Shown piece by piece: positions 1 through 6,806 of a stretch of 10,600 nucleotides of DNA. The translations under genes were made by a program, and so were the position numbers. The first letter of the stretch is position 1. Every line of letters begins with the position of its first letter. The notes under the pieces were generated by a model, which worked only from the letters and a program-made list of their open reading frames with translations, made no database searches and was not told the DNA's origin. Origin of the DNA: DASXTB01 sp036505615 (GTDB lineage: Bacteria > Acidobacteriota > UBA6911 > JACQSX01); NCBI GenBank assembly GCA_036505615.1, contig DASXTB010000405.1, forward strand, positions 1 to 10,600, read 5' to 3'.

Positions 1-186
1 TTTCAGGAAAATTCATGAATAATGCAGGTCCATTACGGCGGGTAAATAGTCTGCCGCAAGAGATGCCGAGCTTGGCCGTCGACCAAAGCGGTCTCTCTTG
101 CCGAGCAAGCTAATTTGTATTACGGTATTGTTGTATCGGCTCTTCTCTGAATTTCTCCTGCGGCGAACTCAGCACGGTTCTGCGAT
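1..186. other. Intergenic leader upstream of the cyclase/ATPase gene
   Basis: No credible coding region is visible here. The stretch contains two small inverted repeats: GCTTGG with CCAAAGC around 70-89 (one bulge), and CTTGC-cga-GCAAG at 97-109 followed by CTAATTT, which could be a weak terminator of a gene to the left. An AT-richer patch at about 111-137 contains TTGTAT twice and is the likeliest promoter area, but I could not place a convincing -35/-10 pair. No strong Shine-Dalgarno sequence precedes the ATG at 187. Confidence 0.4.
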
Positions 187-2076
187 ATGAAATGTCCTCG
201 TTGTCAAACAGCAAACCCCGACACCGCCAAGTTCTGCATGAATTGCGGCTCGGCGCTCGCATCCCGTTGCGCCAGCTGTCAGGCAGATCTGATGCCGGGT
301 TCCCGCTTCTGTAGCAGTTGCGGACAGCCGGTCGCCGGCGCCACGCCGATCGATGACGATCGCCTAAGCCGTCTGGCGGCCGCGACTCCAGCCCCCCTGG
401 CTGAGAAAATTCGCGCTGCCGGTCACATCGATGGTGAGCGCAAGGTTGTGACGGCTTTATTCGCCGATGTTGTGGGCTCTACGACCCTGGCCGAGCAGAT
501 GGATGCCGAGGAGTGGACGGCCATTATGAATCGGGCGTTTGACCGCCTCTCGCCAGTCATCTACCGCTACGAGGGAACAATTGCCCGCCTGCTTGGCGAT
601 GCGGTGCTGGCTTTCTTTGGCGCTCCCGTAGCCCACGAGGATGATCCTATTCGCGCGGTACATGCGGCGCTTGAATTCATCAACGTAGCTCGGGAGTACT
701 CGGCGGAAGTGAGCCGGTCCCACAACATCAGATTTGAAATTCGCGTGGGCCTGAACACCGGGCCCGTAGTCGTCGGCAAGGTGGGAAGCGATCTGAAATA
801 CGAATATACAGCCATGGGAGATGCGGTCAATTTGGCCGCCCGCATGCAGTCAGCGGCCAAGCCCATGACCGTACTGATCAGCCAGTACACCTATAACTTC
901 GCGGCGCCCGCCTTTGATTTTACCGACCTCGGTTGGATCGAGGTAAAGGGGAAAGCCGAGCCGGTGCATGTTTACGAAGTGCGCGGTTTGAAAGCGGTCT
1001 CGGGTCCGGCGCGCGGGTTGGCCGGCCTGGAAAGTCCTATGGTGGGACGCGACCCAGAGCTGCATTTCCTGATGCAACTAACCGCGGCGGTGGAGACCGG
1101 ATTGGGCCGAGTAGCGGTAGTCATAGGTGAACCTGGTCTAGGTAAGACGCGCCTGGTCGCCGAATGGAAGAATGCCTCCACCGAGGCCGGCACACCTGGC
1201 CGCTCGCCGCTTCAGTGGGCCGAAGGCCACTGCCTGTCATACGGGCGAGGGCATGCCTATCACCTGCTTCTGGATCTTCTCCGTTCCATTATCGGCGTAG
1301 CTTCAACGGCTGAGGAGGACGAAACGCGCGCAGCACTGCAAGCGAAGGTAGAAGACTTGTTCGGCGACTCGGCCCTTGAAGTATTTCCTTACCTGGCACG
1401 CATGCTGTCGCTTCAGCTCGAGGGAGAGGCGTTGAAGCGGGTGCAGCGCCTCGACCCGCAGGTGCTTCAGACACAGTACCTGGCCGCGTTTCGGCGGTTG
1501 ATCGGCGCACTTGCAGCCCGCCAGCCCCTGTGCCTGATTTGTGAAGATATTCACTGGGCTGATTCTTCATCGATTGAGCTGCTAATCAGGTTGATTCCAC
1601 TGGCCTCTGAGGCGCCGGTATTGTTCTGTTTTGTCACCCGACCTTACCGCGAAGCGCCGGGGTGGAAGCTGGTAACAGCCGCGCGCGAAGTAGAGAACCC
1701 ACAACTCACGGAATTGAACCTGCTCGAACTTCCCGAAGCCGAGAGCCGGAAGCTCGTCTCCAACCTGCTCGGCCTTGAGTCGCTGCCGGAGCATATCTGG
1801 TCTTTACTGTTCAAAAAAGCTGAAGGCAACCCGTTTTTCGCTGAAGAACTGATTCGCATGCTCATAGAGGAAGGAGCAATTGTCGAAGAGGGGAAATCTT
1901 GGGTGCTCGCGAAGGAAATCGAAACAGTGAACATACCGGACAATCTCCAGGGATTGCTCCTGGCGCGCATCGACCGCCTGCCGGAGGACGCCAAGCACAC
2001 GCTGAGAGTGGCTTCGGTGATCGGACGGCAGTTCTCGTTGAAAGTGCTCCAAGAGGTCTTGCACGGCGAAGAATGA
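187..2076 (+). CDS. Double zinc ribbon, class III nucleotide cyclase and AAA/STAND ATPase (N-terminal part of an interrupted gene)
   Basis: This is the N-terminal half of a large multidomain signalling ATPase. Residues 1-48 form a double zinc ribbon with cysteines 3, 6, 17, 20 and 28, 31, 42, 45. Residues about 85-265 are a class III adenylate/guanylate cyclase domain. The two metal aspartates (D94 in FADVVGST, D138 in LLGDAVLAFFG, 44 apart as in the family) and the transition-state pair N215/R219 in GDAVNLAAR are present. The positions that normally specify adenine (Lys, Asp) look like R134 and T208. Residues from about 285 form a P-loop ATPase with Walker A GEPGLGKT (314-321, K320) and Walker B LCLICED (448-454). 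There is no signal peptide or membrane segment, so it should be cytoplasmic. The ATG at 187 is chosen because the zinc ribbon begins at once; the SD is weak. The frame ends in TGA inside the winged-helix-like region after VIGRQF, and the same frame continues as the TPR half. Cyclase activity is inferred, not certain. Confidence 0.9.
   Translation: MKCPRCQTANPDTAKFCMNCGSALASRCASCQADLMPGSRFCSSCGQPVAGATPIDDDRLSRLAAATPAPLAEKIRAAGHIDGERKVVTALFADVVGSTTLAEQMDAEEWTAIMNRAFDRLSPVIYRYEGTIARLLGDAVLAFFGAPVAHEDDPIRAVHAALEFINVAREYSAEVSRSHNIRFEIRVGLNTGPVVVGKVGSDLKYEYTAMGDAVNLAARMQSAAKPMTVLISQYTYNFAAPAFDFTDLGWIEVKGKAEPVHVYEVRGLKAVSGPARGLAGLESPMVGRDPELHFLMQLTAAVETGLGRVAVVIGEPGLGKTRLVAEWKNASTEAGTPGRSPLQWAEGHCLSYGRGHAYHLLLDLLRSIIGVASTAEEDETRAALQAKVEDLFGDSALEVFPYLARMLSLQLEGEALKRVQRLDPQVLQTQYLAAFRRLIGALAARQPLCLICEDIHWADSSSIELLIRLIPLASEAPVLFCFVTRPYREAPGWKLVTAAREVENPQLTELNLLELPEAESRKLVSNLLGLESLPEHIWSLLFKKAEGNPFFAEELIRMLIEEGAIVEEGKSWVLAKEIETVNIPDNLQGLLLARIDRLPEDAKHTLRVASVIGRQFSLKVLQEVLHGEE
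2074..2076 (+). other. In-frame TGA interrupting the cyclase/ATPase/TPR gene
   Basis: The ORF ending here and the ORF starting at 2101 are in the same reading frame. Between them are only this TGA and eight sense codons (ATFIYLSI). Reading through joins VLHGEE to the segment NLISRLNSLESFGLIRLA, which is the usual link between the ATPase and TPR parts of this family. No frameshift is needed, so one base change in a sense codon would explain it. Alternatives are stop-codon readthrough, a split two-gene form, or a sequencing error. No convincing SD precedes the ATG at 2101, which argues against efficient independent translation. Confidence 0.8.
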
Positions 2077-2100
2077 GCAACCTTCATCTACCTCAGTATC

Positions 2101-3693
2101 ATGAACCTGATTAGCCGGCTGAACTCGCTCGAGTCTTTTGGCCTGATCCGTTTGGCCGCTCCCCAGAAGGAGGTCGAATACTTCTTCCGTCACGCGTTGG
2201 TGCAGGATGTAGCCTATGACTCACTTTTGAAGCAGGATCGCAAGGAGCTGCATCGTGCCGTAGGCGAAGCACTGGAACGGATTTATCCCGATCAACTGGA
2301 GAAAATCGCCAGCACGCTAGCGTATCACTTCGAGAAGGCCGCAATTCCCGATAAGGCGATTCACTACTTGGCAAGAGCTGCCCGCAACGCCGCTCGCGCC
2401 TTCGCCAACCAGGAGGCGCTGTCGCTTTCACAGCGTGGCCTGGAACTTCTCAAGAAGCTGCCGGATACTTCCGACCGCCGGACGCAGGAACTGATGTTTC
2501 TCCTTACGCTGGCTCCCGCGCTGATGGCAGCCAAGGGGTGGTCCGTGCCGGAGGTAGAGCTTACCTACAACCGGGCACGTGAACTCTGCGAAGAGTTGGG
2601 TGACGACCGCAGCCTCTTCGCCGTACTCTGGGGCTTGTTCTTTTTTTACATGATACGGGCCGATCTGCACACCGCTCATGCGTTGGCTGAGCGGCTGTTG
2701 AACCTCGCGCAGCGCACCGGGGAAACCACTCTCGTGCTTCAGGCGCACCACGCGCTTGGAGTGATCCTGATGGATCTGGGAAATTTGACCGTTGCGCTGG
2801 AGCACTTTGAAAAAGGAATCGCCCTTTACGATCCGCAGCATCACCGATCTTACGAGTTTCTGTACACGCTTGATCCAGGGATAGCCTGCAGGTGTTTTGC
2901 GGCCCGTATCTTGTGGCCTCTCGGATATCCAGATCGCGCCGTCGAGAGAATCGATGAAGCTCTGGCCCTGGCCCAGGACCTCTCCGACCCACAGGGCCGC
3001 TCCTTTTCCTTAATTCTCTCTGCTATCGTTCACCAGTTTCGTAGGGAACCTCGGAAGACACAAGAGAACGCAGAGAAGATCATCGAACTGGCCACCGAAC
3101 TGGGCCTGGTACAAGACCAAGTCTGGGGAATTCTGATGCGTGGATGGGCCGTGGCTGAGCAAGGACGACTGGAGGAAGGGATTGCTCAAATGCGGCAGAG
3201 CCTGGCAGCTTATCGCGCGATGGGCTCTGAGATTGCACGCGCTCTTTTTGTTTGCCTGCTGGTCGGTGCTCTAGGCAAGTCCGGACAAGTAGAAGAGGCA
3301 TTGGAAGTCACAGCCGAGGCTTTGGCCGTCGTCGACCGTACCAGCGAGCGTTATTACGAGGCAGAGCCTTACCGTCTCAAAGGGGAACTATTATTGATGG
3401 AGGCTGCAGGCGGGAACAGTCGAGCTTCAGCAATTAAGGCAGAAGCATATGCCTCCTCGCCCTTAATCACAGAAGCGGAATCCTGCTTTCGAAAGGCTCT
3501 CGATATTGCCCGCCGGCAGAACGCAAAATCCTGGGAATTGCGCGCCGCCGTGAGCTTGAGCCGGTTGTGGAAAACTCAGGGTAAGAAGGAAGAAGCTCGA
3601 CAGATGCTCTCTGAAATCTACGGCTGGTTCACGGAAGGATTGGACACAGTAGATCTGAGAGAAGCCAAGGCGTTGCTGGAGCAACTGTGGTAA
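2101..3693 (+). CDS. TPR-like C-terminal half of the cyclase/ATPase protein (separated by an in-frame stop)
   Basis: This is the C-terminal continuation of the protein that starts at 187. Residues about 1-75 contain SLESFGLIRLA and FRHALVQDVAYDSLL, which are characteristic of the region following the ATPase module in adenylate cyclase/predicted ATPase chimeras. The rest is a long all-helical array of degenerate TPR-like repeats (for example residues about 215-245, LGVILMDLGNLTVALEHFEKG). It ends with a family-typical stretch, AESCFRKALDIARRQNAKSWELRAAVSLSRLWKTQGK, followed by YGWFTEGLDTVDLREAKALL. TPR arrays usually bind protein partners. In this architecture, as in mammalian soluble adenylyl cyclase, they probably gate the ATPase and cyclase modules. 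The ATG at 2101 is merely the first one after the TGA; it lacks an SD and lies 24 nt past the stop. The half may be expressed by readthrough, by re-initiation, or not at all. The rest of the frame is intact, so any inactivation would be recent. Confidence 0.8.
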   Translation: MNLISRLNSLESFGLIRLAAPQKEVEYFFRHALVQDVAYDSLLKQDRKELHRAVGEALERIYPDQLEKIASTLAYHFEKAAIPDKAIHYLARAARNAARAFANQEALSLSQRGLELLKKLPDTSDRRTQELMFLLTLAPALMAAKGWSVPEVELTYNRARELCEELGDDRSLFAVLWGLFFFYMIRADLHTAHALAERLLNLAQRTGETTLVLQAHHALGVILMDLGNLTVALEHFEKGIALYDPQHHRSYEFLYTLDPGIACRCFAARILWPLGYPDRAVERIDEALALAQDLSDPQGRSFSLILSAIVHQFRREPRKTQENAEKIIELATELGLVQDQVWGILMRGWAVAEQGRLEEGIAQMRQSLAAYRAMGSEIARALFVCLLVGALGKSGQVEEALEVTAEALAVVDRTSERYYEAEPYRLKGELLLMEAAGGNSRASAIKAEAYASSPLITEAESCFRKALDIARRQNAKSWELRAAVSLSRLWKTQGKKEEARQMLSEIYGWFTEGLDTVDLREAKALLEQLW

Positions 3694-3711
3694 TTTTAGG
3701 GGGTGCGATTT

Positions 3712-3728
3712 CCAGAGGTTACTTCTGG
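3712..3728 (+). terminator. Hairpin just downstream of the TPR ORF
   Basis: CCAGAGG-tta-CTTCTGG can form a 7-bp stem (one G-U pair) with a 3-nt loop, 18 nt after the stop at 3693. No T-run follows it, so it is at best a weak or non-canonical terminator. Its position behind the gene is the main support. Confidence 0.3.
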
Positions 3729-3824
3729 CGCAAATACTCAAATACAGAGGCATGGCGGCGCAAGGCTGCAACCCAAAGATATGCAACGGTCAAGTCGTGA
3801 GCACAAGTCGAGCTGGCCTAATCA

Positions 3825-3920
3825 GCCGCGTAGCGGCGTCCAGAATTGTAGCGCAGGGCGTAAGCCCTGTGTCTCCGGATTCACCCAAATCAGATAAAGC
3901 CGCTAAGCGGCGACAGAATC
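3825..3920 (-). repeat. REP-like palindromic repeat, left half (minus orientation)
   Basis: Three short palindromes: GCCGC-gta-GCGGC at 3825-3837, CAGGGC-gtaa-GCCCTG at 3854-3869 and GCCGC-taa-GCGGC at 3899-3911. AGAATT or AGAATC follows each GCCGC palindrome, and TCACCC sits at 3881-3886. Read on the minus strand the order is GCCGC palindrome, GGGTGA, GGGC palindrome, GCTACAATTCT, GCCGC palindrome. This is the same order as in the right half on the plus strand. Such units are typical of dispersed REP-like elements, which can act as mRNA 3'-end hairpins and are often moved by RAYT transposases. No RAYT gene is present here. Confidence 0.75.
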
Positions 3921-3973
3921 GAATTAAGAGAGAATGGTCACAATTTCTAATGCGCACTTGTGCCACGGCCCCG

Positions 3974-4082
3974 GAATTCTTTCGCCGCTACGCGGCTCTG
4001 GTTCACGGAGGGTGATCTTGCCAACCGAGGGCTTACGCCCTCGGCTACAATTCTCATCGCCGCTGCGCGGCTGGCTGGGTGA
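3974..4082 (+). repeat. REP-like palindromic repeat, right half (plus orientation)
   Basis: Contains GCCGC-tac-GCGGC at 3984-3996, GGGTGATC at 4011-4018, CGAGGGC-ttac-GCCCTCG at 4026-4043, GGCTACAATTCT at 4043-4054, GCCGC-tgc-GCGGC at 4059-4071 and GGGTGATC again at about 4077-4084. The AATTCT plus GCCGC module thus recurs with a period of about 75 bp. It mirrors the left half at 3825-3920: matching elements are equidistant from a common centre near 3948 to within about 1 nt. Confidence 0.75.
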
Positions 4083-4181
4083 TCGTGATCGGCTTTTCAT
4101 TGGGTTGCGGCTTTGCCGCGGCGCCTTTGTGTTGAGTGCTCCCAGGCTTACTCTACCGCCGCCAGTTTTGCCTTCGAGAAA

Positions 4182-4200
4182 GGCGCGCCTTAAACGCGCC
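4182..4200 (+). repeat. GC-rich hairpin GGCGCG/CGCGCC
   Basis: GGCGCG at 4182-4187 pairs with CGCGCC at 4195-4200 across a 7-nt CCTTAAA loop. The hairpin overlaps the -35 area of the promoter proposed for the DUF1592 operon, so it could equally be an operator-like dyad. A related AGGCGCGCC followed by AGATCT occurs at 8290-8317, suggesting another dispersed repeat type. Confidence 0.4.
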
Positions 4201-4217
4201 AGATCTTCGGATATAAT
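4189..4217 (+). promoter_or_regulatory. Candidate promoter of the DUF1592-DUF1552 operon
   Basis: A perfect -10 hexamer TATAAT lies at 4212-4217. A weak -35 can be placed as CTTAAA at 4189-4194 (17-bp spacer) or TTAAAC at 4190-4195 (16 bp). It lies about 88 bp upstream of the ATG at 4305 in otherwise GC-rich sequence, where such an AT-rich hexamer stands out. The -35 match is poor, so activation by a regulator or an alternative sigma factor is possible. Confidence 0.45.
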
Positions 4218-4304
4218 AATGAAGCGGCGACCCAATAGTCCGCTGGCTGATGCGGGCGGCGCTGTCCCTCGGTGAAGCGATCGGTTGACCGGACCATAAG
4301 GCCT

Positions 4305-6806
4305 ATGAAAGGAAAGAATCTGGCTTGTACGCTCATCATAGCGTTGCCGCTGATCTACCTGGCGGTGGCGGCGTCCGAGCGCCCAGGACAAAGCCCTCAG
4401 AATCCGGCTATTTTCGGCAAGTCGATTCAGCCATTCTTCTCCGAGAACTGCTACCAGTGTCACGACGCGAAGCTCAAGACGAGCAACCTCAATCTCGAAG
4501 CGTACCAGAACGCGGCTTCCCTCACCCAGGATCGAGAGAAGTCGGAACGTATCCTGTACAAGCTGCGTACGGGACTGATGCCGCCAAAAGGAGTGTCCCG
4601 CCCGGACGAAGCTGCCATTAAGGCGGTCACCGATTGGATCGAGCAGGAACTTGAAGCAGCGGATCGGCTGATCAAGCCCGACCCCGGGCGCGTCACGGCC
4701 CACAGGCTCAATCGGAGCGAATACAACAATACGGTGCGCGATCTGCTGGGAGTGGATCTACGTTTGGCGGATGATTTCCCGCAAGATGATTCGGGTTATG
4801 GATTCGATAATATCGGCGACGTGCTCTCGCTTTCTCCCGTGCTGATGGAAAAGTATTTGGCGGCCGCCGAAAAAATTGCCCGCACGGCTGTGTTTGGCGC
4901 CGAGCCGCTGAAACCGACACTGGTGCGGCGCCCTTCGCCGGAAAGGAGAATCGTCTCCAGCACCACGCCGTTGTTCGATTATGACCTCACTGGGCTGAGC
5001 CTGCCCAACGCGCTTCATGTCACGCATCGTTTTCCCGTCGATGGCGAGTATATTATCCGGGTGGTACTGGGAGGCGTCCGGCCGGCCGGCTCAGAACCGC
5101 TAGAAATCGGCCTCTGGCTGGATGGCCACCAAGTCCAGGTGCAGAAGTTCGATCCCGCCGGTATCGCTTCCTTCTCTGAAGATCGGCAGGACTTTGCCGG
5201 CATGAGACAGGAATTCCGCGCCAGAGTCGCTGCGGGTGATCACTGGATGGCAGCCTCGCTCTTGCACCTGTACGAGGGTCTGCCGGCCGCCTATGGCGGG
5301 CCGAACCCATCGAAGAAGCCGCCACCGCCACCGCCGGAGTTCAAACCGCCGCCCCACCTTCCGCCCCAGCGAATCGAAGAATTAAGAAAGAAGTTCGAGG
5401 CGCGGCGATCGGAGAAAGTGGCGGCGAACGAGGCTCGAATTAGTTCGCTAGAGGTCGCTGGCCCCTATTCTCAAACGAAGGGACCCCCGGCCGGCAGCCC
5501 GAAAAAGATTCTTGTCTGTGGTCACCTTGACGGCCATCACCAGCTCGGATGTGCTCGTACGATCGTTACCGATTTGGCACGCCGGGCGTACCGCCGGCCC
5601 GTCACGCCGCAGGAAGTCGATCAATTGGTCAAGCTCGTTTCTACTGCTCAGCTCGAAGGCGATTCGTTCGAGGAGGGATTGTGCGTCGCACTGGAAGCGA
5701 TGCTGGTCTCGCCGCATTTCCTGTTCCGCATTGAGAAAGACAGTCCGACGCCAACCGCCACAAGCATCGAAGCCTCGCATCCGGTCAGCCAGCACGAACT
5801 GGCGTCGCGCCTTTCATACTTTCTTTGGAGCAGCATGCCGGACGACGAGTTGCTGGCCTGCGCGGATCGCGGCATCCTGCGCCAGCCCGCGGTGCTCGAG
5901 GCTCAGGTGCGGCGCCTGCTCCAGGACCCGAAGTCTCGGGCCCTGGCGGAGAACTTCGCCGGTCAATGGCTCGAATTGCGCAAGCTGGAATCGGCCAAGC
6001 GAGACCGGCAGCGGTTTCCGGAATTTGACGAATACCTGCGCATGTCAATGCGCCGGGAGACGGAGTTGTTCTTCGATAGCATCGTTCGTGAAGACCGTAG
6101 CATCCTCGATTTCATCGACGGCAATTACACCTTCCTCAATGACCGTCTGGCAAAGTTCTACCAGATTCCGGGGGTCAAGGGGGCTGAGTTCCGCAAAGTT
6201 CTTCTGACTGACAACGCACAACGTGGTGGAGTGTTCACGCAAGCCAGCGTCCTGACCGTTTCCTCTTATGCCACGCGCACCTCACCGGTGCTGCGCGGAA
6301 AGTGGATCCTGGACAACATCCTCAACGATCCCCCTCCGCCGCCGCTGCCGGACGTGCCGAACCTGGACGAGGCTAAAATTGGAACTTCCGCGTCGCTGCG
6401 CCAGCAATTGGAGCAGCACCGCAAGAACTCGACCTGCGCCGCCTGCCATGGGCGCATGGACCCGCTGGGGTTTGGACTGGAAAACTTTGACGCCATTGGC
6501 GCCTGGCGGACGCAAGATGGGACGTTTCCCATCGACGCTTCCGGTACGCTGCCCGATGGAAGATCATTTCAGGGGCCACAGGAGCTGAAGGCTATTGTGA
6601 AGGCTCAGCGTGACGCGTTCGCCGAATGCCTTACCGGGAAGCTCCTCACCTACGCTTTAGGACGCGGCCTTGAGCGCTATGACAAGCCGACGGTGAAAAA
6701 GATCGCAAGAGGCGCGGCGGCCAACAACTATCGTTTCTCCAGCCTGGTGCTGGAAATTGTCAAGAGTCTGCCTTTTCAAATGCGAAGAGGAGTGGGTGAG
6801 CCATGA
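4305..6806 (+). CDS. Exported di-haem-type DUF1587/DUF1595/DUF1592/DUF1588/DUF1585 protein
   Basis: A large secreted protein of the family first noted in Planctomycetes. It begins with a hydrophobic export signal (residues 1 to about 24, LACTLIIALPLIYLAVAA). A cytochrome c-like segment follows with CYQCH at 49-53. Then come DUF1587 (about 130-195, HRLNRSEYNNTVRDLLGV), a proline-rich linker (about 333-352), DUF1595 (from about 423, DLARRAYRRPVT), DUF1592 (from about 497, LASRLSYFLWSSMPDDEL), DUF1588 (from about 640, RGGVFTQASVL, with a second haem motif CAACH at 711-715 followed by MDPLGFGLENFDAIGAW) and DUF1585 (from about 747 to the C-terminus). Two CxxCH motifs imply two covalently bound c-type haems outside the cytoplasm. 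The catalysed reaction is unknown. The ATG at 4305 is preferred over an in-frame GTG at 4272 because it starts the signal peptide directly and has AAGG just upstream. The gene overlaps the DUF1552 gene by ATGA. Confidence 0.92.
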   Translation: MKGKNLACTLIIALPLIYLAVAASERPGQSPQNPAIFGKSIQPFFSENCYQCHDAKLKTSNLNLEAYQNAASLTQDREKSERILYKLRTGLMPPKGVSRPDEAAIKAVTDWIEQELEAADRLIKPDPGRVTAHRLNRSEYNNTVRDLLGVDLRLADDFPQDDSGYGFDNIGDVLSLSPVLMEKYLAAAEKIARTAVFGAEPLKPTLVRRPSPERRIVSSTTPLFDYDLTGLSLPNALHVTHRFPVDGEYIIRVVLGGVRPAGSEPLEIGLWLDGHQVQVQKFDPAGIASFSEDRQDFAGMRQEFRARVAAGDHWMAASLLHLYEGLPAAYGGPNPSKKPPPPPPEFKPPPHLPPQRIEELRKKFEARRSEKVAANEARISSLEVAGPYSQTKGPPAGSPKKILVCGHLDGHHQLGCARTIVTDLARRAYRRPVTPQEVDQLVKLVSTAQLEGDSFEEGLCVALEAMLVSPHFLFRIEKDSPTPTATSIEASHPVSQHELASRLSYFLWSSMPDDELLACADRGILRQPAVLEAQVRRLLQDPKSRALAENFAGQWLELRKLESAKRDRQRFPEFDEYLRMSMRRETELFFDSIVREDRSILDFIDGNYTFLNDRLAKFYQIPGVKGAEFRKVLLTDNAQRGGVFTQASVLTVSSYATRTSPVLRGKWILDNILNDPPPPPLPDVPNLDEAKIGTSASLRQQLEQHRKNSTCAACHGRMDPLGFGLENFDAIGAWRTQDGTFPIDASGTLPDGRSFQGPQELKAIVKAQRDAFAECLTGKLLTYALGRGLERYDKPTVKKIARGAAANNYRFSSLVLEIVKSLPFQMRRGVGEP

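Larger units (their letters stand above)
3694..4304. other. Intergenic region dominated by REP-like palindromes
   Basis: This 611-bp stretch carries no gene I can support. In order it holds: a hairpin at 3712-3728; featureless sequence to about 3822; a REP-like composite at 3823-4083; an isolated GCGGC-ttt-GCCGC palindrome at 4107-4119; a GGCGCG...CGCGCC hairpin at 4182-4200; and a promoter-like element ending at 4217. ORFs crossing it translate the palindromes themselves and look spurious. Confidence 0.7.

Noticed and set aside
95..140. Sigma-70 promoter for the cyclase gene
   Set aside because: TTGTAT motifs are present, but no -35/-10 pair with acceptable spacing and match could be chosen over the others.
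2040..2114. Programmed frameshift at the ORF junction, including a 13-codon ATG ORF at 2073-2114
   Set aside because: The two halves are already in the same frame. A shift would have to be reversed, and the overlapping mini-ORF ends at TAG without joining anything.
2074..2130. Selenocysteine insertion at the TGA
   Set aside because: The sequence just downstream gives only a 4-bp TCAG/CTGA stem with a long loop, not a bacterial SECIS-like hairpin. No cysteine or redox motif is expected at this linker position in the family.
3823..4084. CRISPR-like repeat array
   Set aside because: The repeats are short palindromes in mirrored orientation with unequal, related spacers. There are no uniform direct repeats with unique spacers, and no cas genes.
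3934..4275. 113-codon plus-strand ORF across the palindromes
   Set aside because: The translation is the typical artefact of reading REP units (SPLRG, GLRPRLQF) and has no SD. Only its last 18 codons were kept as a weak leader-peptide idea.
3924..4703. 259-codon minus-strand ORF
   Set aside because: It runs through the REP palindromes and antisense to the well-supported DUF1592 gene. Its translation shows no family features.
5512..6207. 231-codon plus-strand ORF in another frame inside the DUF1592 gene
   Set aside because: It lies wholly within a gene with clear domain content. Its product is Arg/Ser/Cys-rich low-information sequence typical of a shadow frame.
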